Source: Cellulomonas sp. JZ18
Lineage (GTDB): Bacteria; Actinomycetota; Actinomycetes; Actinomycetales; Cellulomonadaceae
Assembly: GCF_009720485.1 (NCBI RefSeq)
Contig: NZ_CP045245.1
Location: 1,178,001-1,242,000 of the forward strand
Length of the DNA: 64,000 bases
Reading direction: 5' to 3'
Positions 8,933-18,096 of the stretch are shown here, piece by piece (the first letter of the stretch is position 1; each line of letters begins with the position of its first letter). Both the position numbers and the translations under genes were made by a program. The notes under the pieces are model-generated. The model made no database searches, was not told where the DNA came from, and was given only the letters and a program-made list of their open reading frames with translations.

Positions 8933-10275
8933 GGCCCGCGGACCGCACGTCGTCCTCCGACCCCTACGCCACCGGCCACGGTGACCCGGCCTTCCACGTC
9001 GCGCACTACGACCTGGACCTCACGTACCGCGTCGCGCCGAACCGCCTGCGGGGGACGGCCACGCTCGACGTCGAGGTGCTCGCCCCGACCCGGGCGCTCG
9101 TGCTCGACCTCGTCGGCCTCGCGGTCGAGCGCGTCGAGGTGACGGGCGCCCCGCTCGTCCGCCACGACCACCGCGGCGGACGGCTCACGCTGCGGCTCGG
9201 ACGGGACGTCGGGGCCGGCACGCGCCTGACGGTGACGGTCCGCTACGGCGGGACCCCGCGGCCCGTGCGCAGCCCCTGGGGCGAGGTCGGGTGGGAGGAG
9301 CTCGAGGACGGGGCGATCGTCGCGAGCCAGCCCACCGGGGCCCCGTCGTGGTTCCCCTGCAACGACCGCCCCGACGACCGCGCGACGTACCGCACGGCCC
9401 TGACGGTGGACACCCCGTACCGGGTGCTCGCGCACGGGCGCCTCGTCGGGCGGCGCACCCGCGCCAGCACCACCACGTGGGTGCACGAGGAGGACCGGCC
9501 GACCGCCACCTACCTGGCCACCGTGCAGGTCGGCCGCTACGAGGAGCTGGTGCTCGGCGACGGCGCGGCGCCGCAGCGCGCGCTCGTCCCGGCCGCGCTC
9601 GTGCCGGCCGTGCGGGGCCGGCTCGCGCACCACGACGCCCTGCTGTCCTGCCTCGTCGACGCGTTCGGCCCGTACCCGTTCGCCGGCTACACCCTCGTGT
9701 GCACGCCCGACGACCTGGAGATCCCCGTCGAGGCGCAGGGCGCGGCGGTGTTCGGCGCCAACCACCTGACGGGTCCCGACGCCGACGACCGCCTGGTGGC
9801 GCACGAGCTCGCGCACCAGTGGTTCGGCAACAGCGTCGGGCTGGGGACCTGGCAGGACATCTGGCTCAACGAGGGCTTCGCCTGCTGGGCCGAGTGGTGG
9901 TGGTCGCAGGCGTCCGGCGGACCCGACGCGCGGACCCTCGCACGCACGTGGCACGGCCGCCTGGCCGCGCGGCCGCAGGACCTGGTGCTGACCGACCCCG
10001 GCTACGACCGGATCTTCGACGACCGCGTGTACAAGCGCGGCGCGCTGACGCTCGAGGCCCTGCGCGCGGTGCTCGGCACCGACGCCTTCCTCGGGCTGCT
10101 GCGCGCGTGGACGTCCCGGTACGGGCACGCGACGGCCACGACGGACGACCTGCGCGCGCTGGCCGCGGAGCACGCCGCGGCGACCGGGGGCGACGCTCTC
10201 GCGCGGCGCGTGGCCGACCTGCTCGTCGACTGGCTGGACCGGCCCGCGCTGCCGCCGCTGCCCGCCGCGGGCTGA
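8929..10275 (+). CDS. M1-family zinc metallopeptidase
   Basis: The GTG start overlaps the stop of the peptide synthetase (GTGA), implying translational coupling. The protein has 448 residues, much shorter than full aminopeptidase N because it lacks the C-terminal helical domain. The zinc site is HELAHQWFGN (H292, E293, H296), with the third ligand E315 in WLNEGFACWAE. The exopeptidase motif GxMEN is replaced by VEAQGAAVFG, so classical N-terminal amine recognition may be altered. No signal peptide is seen, suggesting a cytoplasmic enzyme. Coupling to the synthetase suggests it trims or degrades the peptide product, but this is inference. Confidence 0.9.
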   Translation: MRPADRTSSSDPYATGHGDPAFHVAHYDLDLTYRVAPNRLRGTATLDVEVLAPTRALVLDLVGLAVERVEVTGAPLVRHDHRGGRLTLRLGRDVGAGTRLTVTVRYGGTPRPVRSPWGEVGWEELEDGAIVASQPTGAPSWFPCNDRPDDRATYRTALTVDTPYRVLAHGRLVGRRTRASTTTWVHEEDRPTATYLATVQVGRYEELVLGDGAAPQRALVPAALVPAVRGRLAHHDALLSCLVDAFGPYPFAGYTLVCTPDDLEIPVEAQGAAVFGANHLTGPDADDRLVAHELAHQWFGNSVGLGTWQDIWLNEGFACWAEWWWSQASGGPDARTLARTWHGRLAARPQDLVLTDPGYDRIFDDRVYKRGALTLEALRAVLGTDAFLGLLRAWTSRYGHATATTDDLRALAAEHAAATGGDALARRVADLLVDWLDRPALPPLPAAG

Positions 10276-10297
10276 CCCGGGGCCCGACGGCCCCGGG
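10276..10297. terminator. Hairpin terminator after the peptidase gene
   Basis: Perfect nine-base arms CCCGGGGCC and GGCCCCGGG (10276-10284 and 10289-10297) surround CGAC. They lie directly after the peptidase stop and before a convergent gene. Confidence 0.6.
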
Positions 10298-10318
10298 GGA
10301 GGGCCGGCACCGCCCGGG

Positions 10319-11508
10319 TCAGGACACCGTGCCGCGCAGCAGGCGGTGCCAGTAGACCTGCACCTCCAGGTAGCGGTCGAACAGGTAGAGCCCGCGCCCG
10401 GGACGCACCAGGTCCGGGAACGGCACGCTCGGCTCGGCGTTCCCGTCCCGGTCGTGCTCGGCGAGCAGGAGCCTGCGGCGGGACGTCGTCACGGGGGCGA
10501 CGGTGTAGCCGTCGTAGCGCCGCACCGGCCCGCCCGTCCGGCGCGCGGCGAGGTTGTGCGCGACGACGGGCACCTGCTTGCGCAGCGCGCCCCCGGACGG
10601 CGAGGTCTCGACCGTCGCCACGTCGCCGAGCGCCCACACCCGCGGGTGCACGCGGTGCTGCAGCGTCTGCGGGTCGACGGCGACGAAGCCGTCCGAGCCC
10701 GGGCCGTCGAGGCCGCTGTCCGCGACCCAGCCGGGTGCGCGGTGCGGCGGCACGAGGAACAGGACGTCGTAGGCCAGGGCGTCGGGGCCGTCCGGGGTGC
10801 GGACGTGGACGGTCCGCGCACCGGGGTCCACGGACGTCGGCGTCGTGCCCGTGCGCACGCGGACGCCGTACGACTCCGCCGCGGCCCGCAGCTCGCGGTC
10901 CGCGCGGGCGAGACCCGCGAGCGCGTCGCCCTCGACCAGCAGGTCGACCGTGACGTCCCCCAGCACCCCCGTGCGCCGCCAGTGGTCGGCGGCCATGAGC
11001 AGGGGCTTGAGGCCGACGGGCATGCAGGGCACGTGCCGTGCCGACAGCGCGAACACCGCGCGCCCCGACGTCAGCGACGACAGCATCCGCCACGCGTCCG
11101 GCGCGTGCTCGGGCAGGTAGCTCGTCGAGGCGTGCGGGCCGGCGACGGCCTCGCGCGACCCCGGGACCGCGGCCCAGTCGACCTGCGAGCCCGGGCAGAG
11201 CACGACGTCGCCGCACGTCAGCTCGTCGCCACCCGCCAGGTGCACGGCGGGTCCCGCCGGGTCCACGGCCGTGACCCGGTCGCGGTACCAGTGCACGCCG
11301 CGGGCATGACCTCGACCTGCGGGCGGGTCAGGTCGTCCAGCGTCGCCGTGCCGCCCGCGACGTACGAGAGCAGCGGGCGGTAGTGGTGCACGTCCTTCGG
11401 CTCGACGACGGCGACGTCACGGCACCCGTCGCGCAGCAGCTTCGCCGCCAGGGAGATGCCGGCGTTCCCGCCACCGACGACGACGACGTCGTGACGACGC
11501 ACGCTCAT
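10319..11508 (-). CDS. FAD/NAD-dependent oxidoreductase, sulfide:quinone reductase-like
   Basis: Allowing for one missing base in the GGG at 11302-11304, the gene encodes 396 residues with a continuous family fold. The N-terminus HDVVVVGGGNAGISLAAKL is the FAD dinucleotide-binding motif. A second region includes VVLCPGSQVDW, and HVPCMPVGLKPLL resembles the cysteine-bearing segment of sulfide:quinone reductases. RVWALGDVATVETSP is the C-terminal FAD motif. The tail (YLFDRYLEVQVYWHRLL) could be a membrane anchor, as in type II NADH dehydrogenase or SQR proteins. The ATG at 11508 was chosen because the glycine-rich motif follows immediately. Whether it acts on sulfide or is a general pyridine-nucleotide oxidase is not settled. 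Confidence 0.82.
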
Positions 11509-11607
11509 GCGGCACGCTCCCGCGGGCTCGAGGACGAGGACGTCCGCCACGCTAGGCGACCGTCCCCGCGTCCGCCCGCCGGGCGCGGGCGTGGGCGCGG
11601 ACCGGCG

Positions 11608-12374
11608 TCAGGGCGTGAACCGGCCGGTGCGGGGCGGCCCGCCGCTGACCGAGGCGACGATGTCGGCGGCGAGGTCGGCGACCTTCCGGTTGCGGCCCTG
11701 GCTGGCGCGGCGCAGCAGGGCGAACGCCTCGTCCGCGGTGCAGCGCTGCTGGGCCATGAGGATGCCGAGGGCCTGGTCGATGGCGCTGCGCGACTCCATC
11801 GCGGCGTGCAGGTGGTCGACCATCTCGGCCTGCTCGGCGTGCCGCAGCGCGACCGCCACGACCTTCTGGGCGCGGGCCGCGAACGCCGCGAGGTCGTCGC
11901 GCAGCGCGCCGGCGAACATGCCGGGTCTGGTGCCGTACGCGTTGAGCGCCCCGACCGGCCGGCCGGCCGGTGCCAGCGGCAGGGACAGGCTGCTGCGCAG
12001 GCCGTGCTCGGCGACGCGTGCGGGGTAGACGCCCCAGCGGCTCTCGCGCGCGTAGTCGTCGACGACGACGACCACCCCGTGGACGAGGCTCTCGAGGCAG
12101 GGGCCCTCCTCCTCGTCGTACTGCAGCTCGTCGGCGACCTGGGAGAGCGGGTCGCTCGACCCGACGCTGAGGGCCCGCCGGCCGCGGCGGACCGTGATGC
12201 CGCACGCGGCGACGTCGGGGTGGAGCGCGGCGGCGGCGTCGGCCACCTGCTGGAGCTGCTCCTCGACCGCGTCGGTCCGCAGCACCAGGTCGAGCAGGGC
12301 GGCCGTCTGGTCGACGGGGGCGCCGGGCCGCCCGAGGGCAGGGCGCCGGGCGCGGAGGCGTGGTCAGCGGGCAC
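11608..12374 (-). CDS. GAF and ANTAR domain regulator
   Basis: The secure part runs from codon 12285 to the stop at 11608. A GAF sensor domain (ITVRRGRRALSVGSSD to LNAYGTRPGMF) is followed by an ANTAR RNA-binding domain with SAIDQALGILMAQQRCTADEAFALLRRAS. ANTAR domains bind paired hexaloop hairpins in nascent RNA and cause antitermination. No in-frame start codon exists upstream of 12285 in this reading. Restoring one base in the G run at 12316-12320 joins the frame to DVPADHASAPGALPS and gives a GTG start at 12374 (or 12383), 255 residues in all. That extension is my inference; the domains are certain. Confidence 0.8.
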
Positions 12375-12649
12375 GTCGATCACCGATCTCGGTGGCGGAG
12401 CCACGGCACGGGTGCGGCGGGTCGCGTCACGGATGGACGTTCGGCCGCAGACGGCGGCGGTTGCCCCGCCGCTCGGGGATCCCCGGTCACCGTCCACGGT
12501 ACCCCTGCGCGCGCCCGGTCGACGGCTGGTGGTTCCGCCCGCCCTGTCCGAAGGGTTACCGTGGTCCCGGTTGGGACGCAGCCGTCCCGCCGGTGACCAC
12601 CGGCGGCCCCGCTCGCGCCGCACCGCCGGCGCCCGGCCGAGGAGGCCCC

Positions 12650-13036
12650 GTGGCGAACACGCCGGTCCCGGTTCCCGTCGACGTCCCCACGGTCGGCGCG
12701 GGGTGCACCGTCGAACGCGTGGGCGGCGCCGAGCCGCTGCTGCGCCTGCACGGCGACCTGGACCGCGACGCCGCACCCCGGGTCGAGGCCGTGCTGCGCG
12801 CCTCCCTCTCCGGCGACCGGCCGCACGTCGTGCGGCTCGACCTCGGACCACTGACGTTCGTGGACGTCGAGGGCGTCCGGCTGCTCGGCCGGGTGCAGCG
12901 AGCCGCCGCCGCCCGCGGCGCCCGCCTCGTCCTGCTGCACGTGCGGCCGCTCCTGCGGGAGGTCGCGCGCGTCGTCGCCCCGGACCTGCTCGCGGCCGAG
13001 GAGCGGCCGGGTCGGCCGGGCCCGCGCGGGTCCTGA
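12650..13036 (+). CDS. STAS domain protein (anti-sigma factor antagonist-like)
   Basis: The protein has 128 residues from a GTG preceded by CGAGGAGGCCCC, a good ribosome binding site. The fold is a STAS domain: LLRLHGDLDRDAAPRVEAVL, then VVRLDLGPLTFVDVEGVRLLG. In RsbV/SpoIIAA-type antagonists the residue after FxD is a phosphorylatable Ser or Thr (DSSG), but here it reads DVEG. It may therefore act without the usual kinase switch, or simply be a scaffold. No anti-sigma kinase or sigma factor is adjacent. The preceding 275 bp (12375-12649) show no gene. Confidence 0.8.
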   Translation: MANTPVPVPVDVPTVGAGCTVERVGGAEPLLRLHGDLDRDAAPRVEAVLRASLSGDRPHVVRLDLGPLTFVDVEGVRLLGRVQRAAAARGARLVLLHVRPLLREVARVVAPDLLAAEERPGRPGPRGS

Positions 13037-13085
13037 CCGCGGCAGCGCCGCTGCGCGCCGCGCCGGCCGGTGGCACGGTGGTCCG

Positions 13086-13643
13086 GTGCCCGACAGTCCG
13101 CCGCCCCTGCTGACCTTCGGTCACGGCACGCTCGACCAGGACGGGATCGTCGCGGCGCTGCGCGCGGGAGGCGTGCGGTCCGTGGTGGACGTCCGCCGGT
13201 TCCCCGGCAGCCGCCGGCACCCGCACGTCGGGCGGGACGCGCTGGCCGGGTGGCTGCCCGACGCGGGTGTCGCGTACCGCTGGGAGGAGCGGCTCGGCGG
13301 GCGGCGTTCGGTGCGCGGTGCGGAGGCGGTGGACACGTGGTGGCAGGTGGCGGCGTTCCGCGCGTACGCCGCCCACACGCGCACCGACGCCTTCCGCGCG
13401 GGCATGGGGGACCTGCTCGCCGAGGTCGCCGCGGCAGGTGACGGTCGCGTCGCGGTGATGTGCAGCGAGACGGTGTGGTGGCGCTGCCACCGCCGGCTCG
13501 TCGGCGACGTGGCCGTCCTGCTGCACGACGTCGAGGTGCTGCACCTCGCCCACGACGGGCGCCTCGCCCCGCACCGGCCGGCGGCGGGGGCGCGCGTCAC
13601 GGACGAGGGCCTCGTCTACGACGCCCCGGCGGACGCCGGCTGA
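13086..13643 (+). CDS. DUF488 family protein
   Basis: The GTG at 13086 gives 185 residues. The N-terminus TFGHGTLDQDGIVAALRAGGVRSVVDVRRFPGSRR, read as a whole, is the DUF488 hallmark, with the paired Arg residues conserved. The C-terminal part has MCSETVWWRCHRRLV, the conserved Cys/His segment that makes some members metal-binding. CACGGT lies six bases before the GTG, so the transcript may be leaderless. DUF488 proteins have no settled function. It is 49 bp downstream of the STAS gene on the same strand. Confidence 0.85.
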   Translation: MPDSPPPLLTFGHGTLDQDGIVAALRAGGVRSVVDVRRFPGSRRHPHVGRDALAGWLPDAGVAYRWEERLGGRRSVRGAEAVDTWWQVAAFRAYAAHTRTDAFRAGMGDLLAEVAAAGDGRVAVMCSETVWWRCHRRLVGDVAVLLHDVEVLHLAHDGRLAPHRPAAGARVTDEGLVYDAPADAG

Positions 13644-13667
13644 GCGGCCGTCCCCGGGTGGGGCCGG

Positions 13668-15119
13668 TCAGCCGGGCCGGGCGGGGGAGCCCGCGCCGCC
13701 GGCGGTGACCCCGTGCCGGCGTCGCACGAGGTCGACGACGCCGATGACGAGCGCGACCACGAGCAGCGCCACCGTCGCCATCAGCCCGTTCGTCACGCCC
13801 GCGGTGCCGTCGCCGGAGGCTGCCCCGGCGAAGTACAGGGCACCGACGACCGCGATCCCGACCGCCGACCCCAGCCGCTGCCCGGTCTGCAGCACCCCGC
13901 CCGCCGCACCCGCCTGGTCGACGGGCACGTGCTCGAGCGCGAGCGTCTGGTTCGGGGCGATGACGAGCCCGCTGCCCAGGCCGGCCAGCAGCAGCGGCGC
14001 GGCGGTCCACCACCCCGTGACGGACCGGCCGCCCGCCGCGTCGAGCAGCACGTCGGTCAGCACGAGGCCGGCGACGACGAGCACCAGCCCGGTGACGACG
14101 ACGGCGCGTCCCCGGGTGCTGACGACCCGCCCGCCGATCGCCGCCGTCACCGCCGAGCCGAGCGCGAACGGCGTGATCGCCAGGCCCGCCTGCAGCGGGG
14201 TGTAGCCGAGCTGGTCCTGCAGGTACAGCGTGAGGACGAAGAAGATGCCCGTGAACCCGGAGAAGTACGCGAGCGCGAGCAGGGCGCCGGACGCGTACCC
14301 GGGCACGCGGAACAGGGACAGCCGCACCATGGGCGTACCGCCGCGCGCGTCGACGCGGCGCTCCCACAGGACGAACACCGCCAGCAGCACGAGCCCCACG
14401 ACCAGCAGCGCCGCGTCGACCGGCTCCCACTGCTCGCTCACCAGCGGCCAGAGCACGCCGACGACGCCTGCGCCCAGCAGCACGGCCCCCACGGCGTCGA
14501 GGTCGCGCGCCGGCTCCTTGTCGCGCCGCGGCGCGAGGTAGCGCAGGGACAGCAGGATCGCGAGCACCCCGACGGGCAGGTTGACGAGGAAGACCCAGCG
14601 CCACCCGTGCTCCGGCCCGACGACGGCGAGGATCACGCCGCCCAGCACGGGACCGATCGCGGTGGACACGCCGATGGTCGCGCCGAGGCGCCCGAACGCC
14701 CGCCCGCGCTCGGCCCCCTGGAAGAGCTGCTGGATCAGCCCCGAGACCTGGGGGTTGATGATGCCGCCGCCGACGCCCTGCGCGAGGCGCGCCACGACGA
14801 GCCACGCCGCCGACTGCGCGAGCCCCGCGGCGAGCGACGCGAGCGTGAAGACCAGGACGCCCGCGATGAACAGCGCCCGCCGGCCGCGGGCGTCCCCGAG
14901 ACGCCCCGCGCTGACCAGCACGAGCCCGAACGTCAGCGCGTACCCGGACACCACCCACTGCAGCGCGGCGGCGGACGCGTCGAGCTGGTCGGCGATCGAG
15001 GGGAGGGCGACGTTGACGATGCTCACGTCGAGCAGCGTCATGAACCCCGCGGTGAGGCAGACGCTGAGGGCCTTCCACCGGTTCGGGTCGGGCTCGGCCT
15101 CCGGACGCGCCGCCGTCAC
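13668..15119 (-). CDS. DHA2-type MFS multidrug exporter, 14 TM
   Basis: The protein has 483 residues, starting at the GTG at 15119 that overlaps the stop of the upstream gene by four bases (GTGA). The first helix carries the DHA2 signature MTLLDVSIVNVALPSIA. Motif A is LGDARGRRALF and the motif C-like region is GPVLGGVILA. Fourteen hydrophobic segments can be traced. Family members (EmrB/QacA) export drugs or small metabolites with proton antiport. Here it is the last gene of an apparent three-gene operon with an MRJP-like protein and a ThDP enzyme, so its substrate may be a metabolite tied to those enzymes (inference). Confidence 0.88.
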   Translation of the reverse strand: MTAARPEAEPDPNRWKALSVCLTAGFMTLLDVSIVNVALPSIADQLDASAAALQWVVSGYALTFGLVLVSAGRLGDARGRRALFIAGVLVFTLASLAAGLAQSAAWLVVARLAQGVGGGIINPQVSGLIQQLFQGAERGRAFGRLGATIGVSTAIGPVLGGVILAVVGPEHGWRWVFLVNLPVGVLAILLSLRYLAPRRDKEPARDLDAVGAVLLGAGVVGVLWPLVSEQWEPVDAALLVVGLVLLAVFVLWERRVDARGGTPMVRLSLFRVPGYASGALLALAYFSGFTGIFFVLTLYLQDQLGYTPLQAGLAITPFALGSAVTAAIGGRVVSTRGRAVVVTGLVLVVAGLVLTDVLLDAAGGRSVTGWWTAAPLLLAGLGSGLVIAPNQTLALEHVPVDQAGAAGGVLQTGQRLGSAVGIAVVGALYFAGAASGDGTAGVTNGLMATVALLVVALVIGVVDLVRRRHGVTAGGAGSPARPG

Positions 15120-16192
15120 GGCGCGAGGCGGACGGGACCGGCGTCGATCCGCACCCGGAAGAGCGCGTACGGCTTCTCGCGCCGGTCCTGCCCGCGCTGG
15201 TAGGTCGCCTGCCGGTGCAGCTGGTTCGCCGTGACGTACAGCCAGCCGTCCGCGACCGACAGGGTGTCGGGCCACAGCAGCCGCGGGTCGCGGGCGACGG
15301 TCTCGAACGTGCCGTCCGGCAGCCGGCGCAGCACCGCGTCCTGCTCGTACGCCGTGAGGTACACCCGTCCTGCGTCGTCGGTCTCCAGCCCGTCGGAGCC
15401 GGTGCCCTTGTCGCCCTCGTCCACGACGCTCGCCGCGACGGCGTCGTCGTCGAGGGACCGGTCGACGAGCGCGTCGACGGACACGCTCCACCAGCGCCGG
15501 CTCGCCAGCGGGCAGTACAGCAGCCGCTCGCCGTCGGCCGAGATCGCGATGCCGTCGGCGCCCATCGCGACGGGCTGCGCGTCCGCGTCGGGCTCGGGCG
15601 CCTGGACGAACGGGCGTCCCTCGACGAGCGGGCGGAAGTCCTGCCAGCCGAGCGCCTTCGTCGACGGGTGGTCGTGCAGGCGCCGCCACGCGTCCCCCGT
15701 CGCGAGGTCCACGACGACCAGGCCGTTCGGCCCGGAGTCGGAGGAGTCGGTGATGAACGCGTACCCGGCGTCACCGCGGCGCAGGTCCAACCGGACGTCG
15801 TTGAGGTAGGTGCTGGGCAGCGCGACGTCGGGCGCGAACGTGATCACCTGCGCGACGGTGTCCGTCGCGAGGTCGACGCGGACGAGCTTCGGCCCGCCGG
15901 GCTGCGTCGGCTCGAACATCGGGCTGCCGGTGTCGAGCACCCACAGCCGGTCGGCGGGGTCGACGACGACGCTCTGCACCGAGACGAACGCCCCGGCGTC
16001 GTCCTGCCCGGACGGGCTGTTCCACCGCTCGTCCGGGTACGGCACGGCCTGCCCGTCGCGCAGCTCGGTGACGGTCGCGGGCACGTCGTCGCCCCACAGC
16101 GGGTAGTTGACGAAGACCCGGCCCGTGCGCGACACCGTGACGCCGGTGGGCATGGGGCCGTGGAACTCGTGGACGAGCTCGAGGTCGGTCAT
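15116..16192 (-). CDS. L-dopachrome tautomerase/major royal jelly protein-like beta-propeller
   Basis: The protein has 358 residues. The blades show VTVSRTGRVFVNYPLWGDDVP, LWVLDTGSPMFEP, AFITDSSDSGPNGLVVVDL, MGADGIAISADGERLLYC and KGTGSDGLETDDAGRVYLT. This ordered series is characteristic of bacterial yellow/major-royal-jelly proteins related to gluconolactonases. There is no signal peptide, so it is probably cytoplasmic. Bacterial members have no well-defined reaction; lactone hydrolysis or tautomerisation is possible. It lies 40 bp after the ThDP enzyme and overlaps the exporter gene, indicating one transcript. Confidence 0.85.
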   Translation of the reverse strand: MTDLELVHEFHGPMPTGVTVSRTGRVFVNYPLWGDDVPATVTELRDGQAVPYPDERWNSPSGQDDAGAFVSVQSVVVDPADRLWVLDTGSPMFEPTQPGGPKLVRVDLATDTVAQVITFAPDVALPSTYLNDVRLDLRRGDAGYAFITDSSDSGPNGLVVVDLATGDAWRRLHDHPSTKALGWQDFRPLVEGRPFVQAPEPDADAQPVAMGADGIAISADGERLLYCPLASRRWWSVSVDALVDRSLDDDAVAASVVDEGDKGTGSDGLETDDAGRVYLTAYEQDAVLRRLPDGTFETVARDPRLLWPDTLSVADGWLYVTANQLHRQATYQRGQDRREKPYALFRVRIDAGPVRLAP

Positions 16193-16232
16193 CGGTGCTC
16201 CTGTCGTCGGGCTCCTGCCATCGGGGCGGGGG

Positions 16233-18047
16233 TCATCCGGCGTGCTCCGCGGACAGGCCCGCGGGGTCGTCGCCGGCCTCGCCCGCGCGCTGCCGGTCGA
16301 GCAGGTCGCGGCCGTGCGCGCCGTCCGGCTCCTGCGCGAGCCCCTGCCGCATCTGCTCCACCTTCGACGCGGGCACGCGCGGCGGGAGCAACGGGGCGTC
16401 GCGGTCGACCACGGCGTGCAGCACGCAGGGCCGGTCGGCCGCGAGCGCCTCGCGCCACGCGTCGGCGAGCTGCCCGGGCTCGTCCACCCGGATGCCGCGG
16501 AGCCCGAGCAGCTCCGCGTACTGCGCGTAGGGGAACGCCGGCACGGTCTGCGAGACGGGGAAGCGCGGGTCGCCCTCCATCTCGCGCTGCTCCCACGACA
16601 CCTCGGCCAGGTCGCCGTTGTCGAGCACGAGCAGGACGAACCGCGGGTCGGCCCAGTCGCGCCAGCGGTGCGCGACGGTGACGAGCTCGTTGATGCCGTT
16701 CATCTGCGCCGCGCCGTCGCCGGACAGGGCCACGACGGGCCGGTCCGGGTGCAGCAGCTTGGCGGCGATCCCGTACGGCATCGCCGACCCCATGGACGCG
16801 AGCGTGCTCGACAGGTGCGCCGGCACGCCCGGCGGCAGGCGCAGGAACCGGGCGTACCAGTACACGACCGAGCCCACGTCGACCGCGACCTGCGCGTCCG
16901 CGGGCAGGTGCGCCGACAGCTCGTGCAGCACGCGCTGCGGGTTCAGCGGCGTCGCGGGTGCGGCGACGCGCTCGTCGGCGATCCGCCGCCACGCCGCGAC
17001 GGACTCCTCGACGTGCGCCCGCCACGGCCGGCGCTCGTCCGCGCTGCGCTCCGGCAGCCGCGCGAGCAGCGCCGCGAGCGTCGTCCCGGCGTCGCCCGCG
17101 AGCGGCACGTCGACCGGGTACTTCGCGCCGAGGTTGCGCGCCGCGACGTCGACCTGGACGGTCCGCACCTGCCCGAGCGGCGGGTAGAACTCGGTCCACG
17201 GGTCGCTGCTGCCGACGATGAGCAGGGTGTCGCAGCGGGCCATGAGGTCCGCCGACGCGGTCGTGCCGAGGTGGCCCATGACGCCGCAGTGGAACGGCAG
17301 GCCCTCGTCGAACAGCGGCTTGGCGGGCAGCGACGTCGTCAGGCCCGCGCCGAGGCGCTGCACGACCTCGAGCACCTCGCGCGTCGCGTGCGCGGCGCCG
17401 CGACCGGCCAGGACCGCGACGCGCTCGCCGGCGGCCAGCAGCTCGGCCGCCCGGTCGAGGTCGTCGTCGTACGGGACGCTGCGCGCGCGGGCGTGCGCCG
17501 GGGACGTCGTCACCACGCCGTGGGACTGCTCGGGCTCGGGCAGGTCCGCCTTCTGCACGTCGTGCGGGACGATCACGGCCGTCGGGCTCGACGTGGCGAG
17601 CGCCGTGCGGATCGCGTCGTCGAGCACGTGCGTCATCGCCTCGGGCGCCATGACCGTCTGCACGTACTGCCCGCACACGTCCTTGAGCAGCACCGGCAGG
17701 TCGACCTCCTGCAGGTACCCGCTGCCGAGCGCCGTCGTCACGACCTGCCCAACGATCGCGACGACCGGCGTGCGGTCGAGCTTGGCGTCGTACAGGCCGT
17801 TGAGCAGGTGCACCGCGCCCGGCCCCTGCGTCGCCAGGGCCACGCCGACCCCGCCGCCGTACTTCGCGTGGCCCGTCGCCATGAACGCGGCCATCTCCTC
17901 GTGCCGCGCCGTGACGAGCTCGACCTCGTCCTGCGCGCGGTGCAGCGCCGCGAGGATCGGGTCGATGCCGTCACCCGCGTACCCGAAGACGCGGTGCACG
18001 CCCCACTGCGCGAGCCGCTGCACGATCCCGTCCGCCACCGTCACCAT
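16233..18047 (-). CDS. Thiamine diphosphate-dependent enzyme, pyruvate oxidase/acetolactate synthase-like
   Basis: The protein has 604 residues from the ATG at 18047. The N-terminal Pyr domain has VTARHEEMAAF with the catalytic Glu that activates the cofactor. The central domain includes DTLLIVGSSDPWTEF. The C-terminal PP domain has the ThDP/Mg motif GDGAAQMNGINELVT, with DN closing the motif. The order matches pyruvate oxidases and related ThDP-requiring decarboxylases. There is no obvious membrane-binding tail as in PoxB. FAD binding cannot be judged by eye. It is first in a run with an MRJP-like protein and an exporter. Substrate choice among 2-oxo acids is open. Confidence 0.85.
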   Translation of the reverse strand: MVTVADGIVQRLAQWGVHRVFGYAGDGIDPILAALHRAQDEVELVTARHEEMAAFMATGHAKYGGGVGVALATQGPGAVHLLNGLYDAKLDRTPVVAIVGQVVTTALGSGYLQEVDLPVLLKDVCGQYVQTVMAPEAMTHVLDDAIRTALATSSPTAVIVPHDVQKADLPEPEQSHGVVTTSPAHARARSVPYDDDLDRAAELLAAGERVAVLAGRGAAHATREVLEVVQRLGAGLTTSLPAKPLFDEGLPFHCGVMGHLGTTASADLMARCDTLLIVGSSDPWTEFYPPLGQVRTVQVDVAARNLGAKYPVDVPLAGDAGTTLAALLARLPERSADERRPWRAHVEESVAAWRRIADERVAAPATPLNPQRVLHELSAHLPADAQVAVDVGSVVYWYARFLRLPPGVPAHLSSTLASMGSAMPYGIAAKLLHPDRPVVALSGDGAAQMNGINELVTVAHRWRDWADPRFVLLVLDNGDLAEVSWEQREMEGDPRFPVSQTVPAFPYAQYAELLGLRGIRVDEPGQLADAWREALAADRPCVLHAVVDRDAPLLPPRVPASKVEQMRQGLAQEPDGAHGRDLLDRQRAGEAGDDPAGLSAEHAG

Positions 18048-18096
18048 GTACGCCGTCCTCGTCGTCGGATCCGTCCCGCCCCGGCCGCCCGGGCGC

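Noticed and set aside
6349..10173. A 1274-codon minus-strand frame opposite the peptide synthetase and peptidase
   Set aside because: Composition is His/Arg/Gly-rich shadow sequence and the plus strand has clear catalytic motifs.
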